DNA of 9,260 bases from Deltaproteobacteria bacterium (GTDB lineage: Bacteria; SAR324; NAC60-12): positions 13,757 through 23,016 of the forward strand of contig DPLM01000203.1 of the NCBI GenBank assembly GCA_003541985.1, read 5' to 3'. This document shows, in pieces, positions 5,732 through 9,260 of the stretch. Each line of letters begins with the position of its first letter. Position 1 is the stretch's first letter. The translations under genes and the position numbers were made by a program. The notes under the pieces are model-generated. The model made no database searches and was not told where the DNA came from. It saw only the letters and a program-made list of their open reading frames with translations.

Positions 5732-6980
5732 AGTTACCCGCTTACTGCTTGGCCTACTCGGAACCTTTCTAGTTGGAGCAACTCTGGTAAATGCTGAACC
5801 CTATATAGTGGTCTCTGGCGATTTGCGTGGTGAGATCAAACCTTGTGGCTGTGCAGAGGAAGGCGATATGGGTGGACTGCAGCGTCGAGGAACTGCGCTG
5901 AGTAATTGGCGATCAGAACACCCTGACGTCATGTATTTAGATTTGGGAAATAATTTTCCCGAGCCTTCTGCTCAGGGGAAGCTGAAACTAGACTTGATTC
6001 AACAAGCACTGAAACTACTAAAGCCTGTTGCCATTCTTCCAGGACCTCACGAGTGGAATTATGGTCAAGCAACCTGGGACACTTTTTTACCCTATTTGCT
6101 TAGCAACGCTATTGATTTGCCCTGGTCTCAGGTCATCAGTCAGGAAATTGGCGGAGAGCGATGGGAGATCTGGGGCTACGTCACGCCCAGTTTGCTCTAT
6201 CAGAACGAAAACGACCCGCCTAACCTTGTTCCAGTCAGCGATTCACTAATTCAACAGTGGCAATCCCAGAGTCAATCAGGAACCAAGCGATTGTTGCTCT
6301 TCCGTGGTACATCTGCAGAAGCAGATAGATTTCTGCAAAGCGGGTGGTTCGATCGAATTCTTGTTGGTAGCACCAACAATGATGAATTGAATCAGGTCAC
6401 CACATTTACAGCAGGAACTCAGCTCTTACAGATGATCCCCACCAAGGGGCAGGGGCTCTATCATGGCTTCTCTTCAAGCGATCAATTAGATGTTCGCTGG
6501 CTCCGTCCTGACACTGCTGATTGGGAATCCCTCACACCTCTGTTCACGAACTATGATCAAGAAGTCAAACAATTGTTCCTAAGTGGATTGAAGCGGATGC
6601 AGAAACTCCAACAGGAAACACGATTTGTTGGAGGTGCAGTCTGTACCACCTGCCATACTCAAGCTCATCAAAGTTGGGAATCTAGTCGCCACAGCCATGC
6701 GCTAGCTACCCTGACAAGAGTAGGTAAGGACTTTGACCCTGAATGCTTGCAGTGTCATGTTGTTGGGTTTCAACAGAAAGGGTTCCTCAGCAATCAACTA
6801 ACACCCCAGCTTGCTAATGTTCAGTGTGAAAATTGTCATGGATCTGCCCAAGAACACATCAAGAATCCACTGAACCACCCACCACTGGAAGCCCGTCAAT
6901 CCTGTGTGAACTGTCATGTCGGAAGCCATTCTCCTAGCTTTAATTTCTCGACTTACTGGCCTAAAATTCAGCATAAGTAG
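5697..6980 (+). CDS. Exported tetrahaem cytochrome c (c554-like) fused to a metallophosphatase-like domain
   Basis: This 427-residue protein has a signal peptide at 1-33 (hydrophobic L-L-L-G-L-L-G-T-F-L-V-G, cut after V-N-A), so it works in the periplasm. Residues about 36-280 resemble a UshA/calcineurin-type metallophosphatase fold of the subgroup with a C-G-C ... G-G-L-x-R-R motif (C50-G-C52; G-G-L-Q-R-R at 59-64). The usual metal-binding motifs appear only in altered form, so enzyme activity is doubtful. Residues about 308-410 form a cytochrome c554-type domain with four haem-binding motifs: C-T-T-C-H at 316, C-L-Q-C-H at 350, C-E-N-C-H at 377 and C-V-N-C-H at 403. Further histidines that could be axial ligands include the R-H-S-H-A cluster at about 331. 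A role in periplasmic electron transfer is inferred; the redox partner is unknown. The start overlaps the end of tatD by 35 bases. An alternative ATG lies at 5703. Confidence 0.88.
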   Translation: MKMHSVSSLSLKVTRLLLGLLGTFLVGATLVNAEPYIVVSGDLRGEIKPCGCAEEGDMGGLQRRGTALSNWRSEHPDVMYLDLGNNFPEPSAQGKLKLDLIQQALKLLKPVAILPGPHEWNYGQATWDTFLPYLLSNAIDLPWSQVISQEIGGERWEIWGYVTPSLLYQNENDPPNLVPVSDSLIQQWQSQSQSGTKRLLLFRGTSAEADRFLQSGWFDRILVGSTNNDELNQVTTFTAGTQLLQMIPTKGQGLYHGFSSSDQLDVRWLRPDTADWESLTPLFTNYDQEVKQLFLSGLKRMQKLQQETRFVGGAVCTTCHTQAHQSWESSRHSHALATLTRVGKDFDPECLQCHVVGFQQKGFLSNQLTPQLANVQCENCHGSAQEHIKNPLNHPPLEARQSCVNCHVGSHSPSFNFSTYWPKIQHK

Positions 6981-7083
6981 ATTTCCTATTTTTTGGCATA
7001 TTTTCTGCAGAGAGTAATTGAATACAAGTTCAAGGTTCGATCTTCCGATGCACGATTTCCCCGGTCCCTGACGCAAACCGAAC
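6981..7083. other. Intergenic gap between the cytochrome gene and the small-gene pair
   Basis: This AT-rich stretch follows the cytochrome stop codon. It contains a T-run at about 6989-6994 but no clear hairpin before it. A TTGAAT at 7018-7023 resembles a -35 box, yet no convincing -10 box follows at a normal distance. A promoter for the downstream small genes is plausible from the gap size but cannot be pinned down. Confidence 0.3.
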
Positions 7084-7090
7084 AAGGAGG
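7084..7090 (+). promoter_or_regulatory. Strong Shine-Dalgarno sequence of the 62-residue gene
   Basis: AAGGAGG is a near-perfect match to the anti-Shine-Dalgarno sequence and lies 5 bases before the ATG at 7096. It is the best ribosome binding site in the window and the main reason for accepting the short reading frame as a gene. Confidence 0.85.
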
Positions 7091-7095
7091 TTAGG

Positions 7096-7284
7096 ATGTC
7101 ACTGACTTTGCGAGAGATGGTTGGCAAACTGGAAAGCCTAACGCGTCAACAACTGACGATATCACAAGGCTTGGATGTGCTGGAGGAGCAGGCTCAGAAC
7201 TGTAATGAGCTACTGGTTGTTAATGTGATGCGTGACGCATTTTACGAGACAATGCTAGAAGAACAATTAGCGGGTGGAGCTTGA
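7096..7284 (+). CDS. Small helical protein of unknown function
   Basis: This 62-residue protein starts at an ATG preceded by AAGGAGG at 5 bases, so translation is very likely. It has no signal peptide, membrane segment or known motif. The sequence is rich in leucine, glutamate and glutamine with spaced hydrophobics (L-R-E-M-V-G-K-L-E-S-L and G-L-D-V-L-E-E-Q), as expected of amphipathic, possibly coiled-coil helices. One cysteine (C35) is present. It follows the cytochrome gene by 115 bases on the same strand, and its 3' end overlaps the next small frame by 11 bases. The family is not recognised. It could be a regulator, a structural adaptor or one partner of a two-gene module. Confidence 0.72.
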   Translation: MSLTLREMVGKLESLTRQQLTISQGLDVLEEQAQNCNELLVVNVMRDAFYETMLEEQLAGGA

Positions 7285-7495
7285 GGTGCTAGTAGAAGGT
7301 GTGCTTGACAGAGGTTCTCATTCATTTGCTGGACAAATGCACCCAACTTGGCTCGTTGACCGGGATAAACGCTTTGTTCAGTCGATTACAAGAGACCGAT
7401 CTGATGCTGTCGGTATTGGAATGATTGATTGCTTTGATATCGCTAGTGAACAAGAATTTGAGTTTGAATCCGCCATTCTCTGCATCAATGGATAA
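7274..7495 (+). CDS. Possible small protein of unknown function, overlapping the previous gene
   Basis: This 73-residue frame starts at a GTG inside the end of the preceding gene, with an 11-base overlap. Another GTG at 7286, just after that gene's TGA, and an ATG at 7337 are alternatives. None has a good Shine-Dalgarno sequence, so translation would depend on coupling. The sequence has no signal peptide or membrane segment. It has an ordered-looking composition (M-H-P-T-W-L-V-D-R-D-K-R-F-V, then V-G-I-G-M-I-D-C-F-D-I) ending in an acidic and hydrophobic tail with I-L-C-I-N-G. It looks like a compact alpha/beta or beta protein rather than a random frame, and no competing frame covers the same stretch. 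No family is recognised. The start and even the reality of the gene remain uncertain. Confidence 0.5.
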   Translation: MELEVLVEGVLDRGSHSFAGQMHPTWLVDRDKRFVQSITRDRSDAVGIGMIDCFDIASEQEFEFESAILCING

Positions 7496-7600
7496 TCAGT
7501 CTCAATGAGGTCCCCGCTTTATTGAAAAAGTAAATTAGCTCAGCAGACTCTGGTCGGTAATCAATTTTTCAGGTGAGGAGCGGAGGAGGGCTAAATATTT
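7496..7600. other. Convergent intergenic gap
   Basis: Plus-strand genes end at 7495 and the minus-strand outer-membrane gene ends at 7601, so transcripts converge here and a terminator is expected. The only candidate structure is TGAAAAA (7523-7529) facing TTTTTCA (7565-7571) across a 35-base loop. It is AT-only except for one pair and does not make a convincing intrinsic terminator. Confidence 0.3.
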
Positions 7601-8572
7601 TTAGTGGAAGGTATAGGTGATTGCCGCTCTCATCAACACCCCTCGAAGGTGAACACGTTCCGGCACATCTGTTGACATGTAGAAAGCATCAAAATCTACT
7701 TGGGGGATTGGACCCAATCCACCCGCAAAGGGATTATCAATTACTTCTGCTTCCCCAGTAAATAAAAAATCTAGACTGAAACCATAATTTTCCCCATTCA
7801 CAGCTAGACCAGCACGCTGAAAAAACGTTGTTCCTTGCGAAGCACTCAATTCAGAAACAGCTTCACCTCTCAATCCGTAAGTATTCTCCCAAATCACTGG
7901 ATCACCAAGAAGCGCAGTTTTTCGGATTCCCGCCCTGAGAGTGCTCTCAACGCGCATCAATCCAATTCCAAAGAAGATATCAGTACTCCTTGGCTCTGGC
8001 ATTCCTGTCAGATAAACAGATCCGCCAAAAATGTAGTAGTGGGAACGCAGCCGAATCAGCGGATAAATCGCACTGTTGTTTTCTTTCTGTGGATTTTTCC
8101 CTGATTGATCTGTTAGATAGGTTTGGGTATAACCTCCCATCAGACTAAATGCAGATTCAGCGAAACCAAGTTGGAAAGGAACAATATATTCGATTGAGAA
8201 GGGAGGTAAACTATGAAGAATTTGTTCAACTTCACTTTCTACTTTTTCATGACCATCAATGTCTCCACCCATTAATAACATCTTCTCGTAGTTCCAATCT
8301 ACCGAAAGATTCCGAGCCCCACTTCCCCCATCAAACCCTCTGAATCCGGTCATTTGATATAAAACATGATCTTTTCCTTCTCGGAAAGTAAGCACATCAA
8401 ATTCAAAAAAACTCAATCGATAGATACCACCTAAACTACCAGATTGAGCCTGTTGGTTCTGCTGTTGCCGCTCCTCCTGTTGCTGGGCAGAGGCCAAACC
8501 AATCATCACACTGATTAGGCAGATGAGGAATGCTAGAACTTGGCGCAGCAATTGACAGAGTGAAGACAACAT
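7601..8572 (-). CDS. Predicted outer-membrane beta-barrel protein of unknown function
   Basis: This 323-residue protein begins with a Sec signal peptide (1-29, hydrophobic F-L-I-C-L-I-S-V-M-I-G-L, cut after A-S-A). A glutamine-rich linker follows at 30-43. The rest alternates polar and hydrophobic residues in short aromatic-rich strands (for example I-Y-R-L-S-F-F-E-F, Y-I-F-G-G-S-V-Y-L and Y-G-F-S-L-D-F-L-F) and ends A-A-I-T-Y-T-F-H. That is close to the aromatic C-terminal signature of outer-membrane barrel proteins, with one extra histidine. A barrel of about 10-14 strands would fit the length. No named family is recognised; a porin-like or transport role is possible but not shown. It lies 20 bases downstream of the HAD phosphatase gene on the same strand, with only a weak Shine-Dalgarno sequence. 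Confidence 0.75.
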   Translation of the reverse strand: MLSSLCQLLRQVLAFLICLISVMIGLASAQQQEERQQQNQQAQSGSLGGIYRLSFFEFDVLTFREGKDHVLYQMTGFRGFDGGSGARNLSVDWNYEKMLLMGGDIDGHEKVESEVEQILHSLPPFSIEYIVPFQLGFAESAFSLMGGYTQTYLTDQSGKNPQKENNSAIYPLIRLRSHYYIFGGSVYLTGMPEPRSTDIFFGIGLMRVESTLRAGIRKTALLGDPVIWENTYGLRGEAVSELSASQGTTFFQRAGLAVNGENYGFSLDFLFTGEAEVIDNPFAGGLGPIPQVDFDAFYMSTDVPERVHLRGVLMRAAITYTFH

Positions 8573-8592
8573 TCGTATTTGTCCGTCAGGGT

Positions 8593-9189
8593 TTATGGGG
8601 CTGTAGGAAGGGACTGTAGAACTTGTTCCCAGTGCTTGGCTCGCTGAATTGTTGGGTGGTCGAAATCTTGGTTAAACGGTCGACTCATCAACCAAACCCA
8701 AGCCTCAGGGAAGTTCTCTTTCACGTCAACACAGTTCCGTGGGTGATCATCCACGAATAGGATCTGTTCTCCATCCTGAACCAGATCCGCAATCACCTGT
8801 GACTTGGTACGGGGTGGCTGCTCATTGAATGAGAGAAATCCACCTGGATGCACTGACTCAAAGCGGTATCCCACTCGGTCTAGATTCTCGCGTCGAGCAT
8901 CCATGTGTGCAGGCGGAATATTGGTCACGAAATGCACGGGATATGCCCCAAAAACCTCGTTAAATCTGGGTGCAGGAACTAAACTTTCCAACTCTCGAAA
9001 AGCATTACTGTTGACAAAATACTCCCAGCCTTCGGATTGCTGTTGTTCGGTCAGAAGTTCGCTGAAATCCCAACTAGTAGTTTGAAAATTTTCAGGGAGA
9101 TCCAGTTGGAAGTAAGCACTAATCACGCGTAGATAAGCACTCTCAAAATCCAACACCACACCATCTACATCAAAAAAACAACGTAACAT
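8593..9189 (-). CDS. HAD-superfamily phosphatase, 5'(3')-deoxyribonucleotidase-like
   Basis: This 198-residue cytoplasmic protein has all four HAD motifs. Motif I is D7-V-D9-G at the N-terminus (nucleophile D7, acid/base D9). Motif II is T89 in F-V-T-N. Motif III is K129 in R-T-K-S. Motif IV is D147-D148 in F-V-D-D-H-P-R-N. The helical insert between motifs I and II (about 18-75) is the cap region. Size and motif spacing resemble the 5'(3')-deoxyribonucleotidase-like group, so dephosphorylation of a nucleotide or other small phosphate ester is the best guess; the substrate is not determined. The ATG at 9189 is chosen because GAGGAG lies 9 bases upstream. A longer form from a TTG at 9210 would put that ribosome site inside the gene. 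It is upstream of and co-directional with the outer-membrane protein gene. Confidence 0.88.
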   Translation of the reverse strand: MLRCFFDVDGVVLDFESAYLRVISAYFQLDLPENFQTTSWDFSELLTEQQQSEGWEYFVNSNAFRELESLVPAPRFNEVFGAYPVHFVTNIPPAHMDARRENLDRVGYRFESVHPGGFLSFNEQPPRTKSQVIADLVQDGEQILFVDDHPRNCVDVKENFPEAWVWLMSRPFNQDFDHPTIQRAKHWEQVLQSLPTAP

Positions 9190-9198
9190 TTGTGAAGT

Positions 9199-9204
9199 CT
9201 CCTC
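9199..9204 (-). promoter_or_regulatory. Shine-Dalgarno sequence that fixes the HAD gene start
   Basis: GAGGAG on the minus strand lies 9 bases before the ATG at 9189. It overlaps the TGA stop of the frame that enters from the right edge (9205-9203), which suggests coupled translation. It excludes the longer TTG start at 9210. Confidence 0.75.
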
Positions 9205-9260
9205 ATCCAATTAATTTTGAAAGATTTGAGGCTAACTCATTCGTAGCAACGCTATTCAGG
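9203..9260 (-). CDS. Possible C-terminal end of a gene entering from the right edge
   Basis: One minus-strand frame is open from the right edge and reads 18 codons (L-N-S-V-A-T-N-E-L-A-S-N-L-S-K-L-I-G) before a TGA at 9205-9203. The other two minus frames have stops in the same stretch. The residues look like an ordinary helical C-terminus. The stop lies 13 bases before the HAD start and overlaps its Shine-Dalgarno sequence, as is common between operon partners. The piece is too short to identify or to be certain of. Confidence 0.42.
   Translation of the reverse strand, partial: LNSVATNELASNLSKLIG

Noticed and set aside
6798..7127. Minus-strand reading frame of 109 codons
   Set aside because: It is antisense to the haem-binding part of the cytochrome gene and to the start of the 62-residue gene; its residues show no ordered protein character.
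7523..7571. Inverted TGAAAAA/TTTTTCA as a bidirectional terminator between convergent genes
   Set aside because: The stem is AT-only apart from one pair and the loop is 35 bases, so it would not be stable.

Overview
The window comes from a Gram-negative bacterium with an outer membrane and periplasmic c-type cytochromes. The evidence is several Sec-type signal peptides, a candidate outer-membrane beta-barrel protein ending in an aromatic motif, and an exported protein with four CxxCH haem sites. Gene density is high, with overlapping or nearly touching genes, occasional GTG starts and moderate base composition. Together with a DUF342/FapA-like protein and a cytochrome c554-type protein, this suggests an uncultured, possibly marine, deltaproteobacterial-type lineage such as SAR324. 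That placement is a guess from gene content. No RNA gene, insertion sequence, CRISPR array or origin was found.

Left part (1-4947, all minus strand). Read in the direction of transcription, the genes are: a small membrane-anchored protein of unknown function; ribonuclease III (rnc); a 23S/16S rRNA pseudouridine synthase of the RsuA/RluB family that starts just after the rnc stop codon; a DUF342/FapA-family protein; a pentapeptide-repeat protein; a small secreted protein; and the first codons of another probably exported protein cut by the left edge. Spacing is tight throughout (an ATGA overlap, then 3, 4, 21, 45 and 85 bases), so this may be one long operon. RNA processing and modification sit at the promoter-proximal end and a cell-envelope or structural group at the distal end.

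Middle (4967-7495, plus strand, divergent from the above). A TatD-family metal-dependent deoxyribonuclease gene overlaps a gene for an exported protein that joins a degenerate metallophosphatase-like domain to a C-terminal tetrahaem cytochrome c554-like domain. Two small genes of unknown function follow. The first has an excellent Shine-Dalgarno sequence and the second overlaps its end.

Right part (7495-9260, minus strand, convergent with the middle group). An outer-membrane-type protein lies downstream of a HAD-superfamily phosphatase resembling 5'(3')-deoxyribonucleotidases. A short open frame entering from the right edge ends 13 bases before the HAD gene and is probably the tail of another gene in the same operon.

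The housekeeping genes (rnc, pseudouridine synthase, tatD) are well supported. The points of most interest are the FapA-like/pentapeptide-repeat/secreted-protein cluster without flagellar genes, the cytochrome fused to a phosphatase fold whose metal ligands look eroded, and the small-gene pair.
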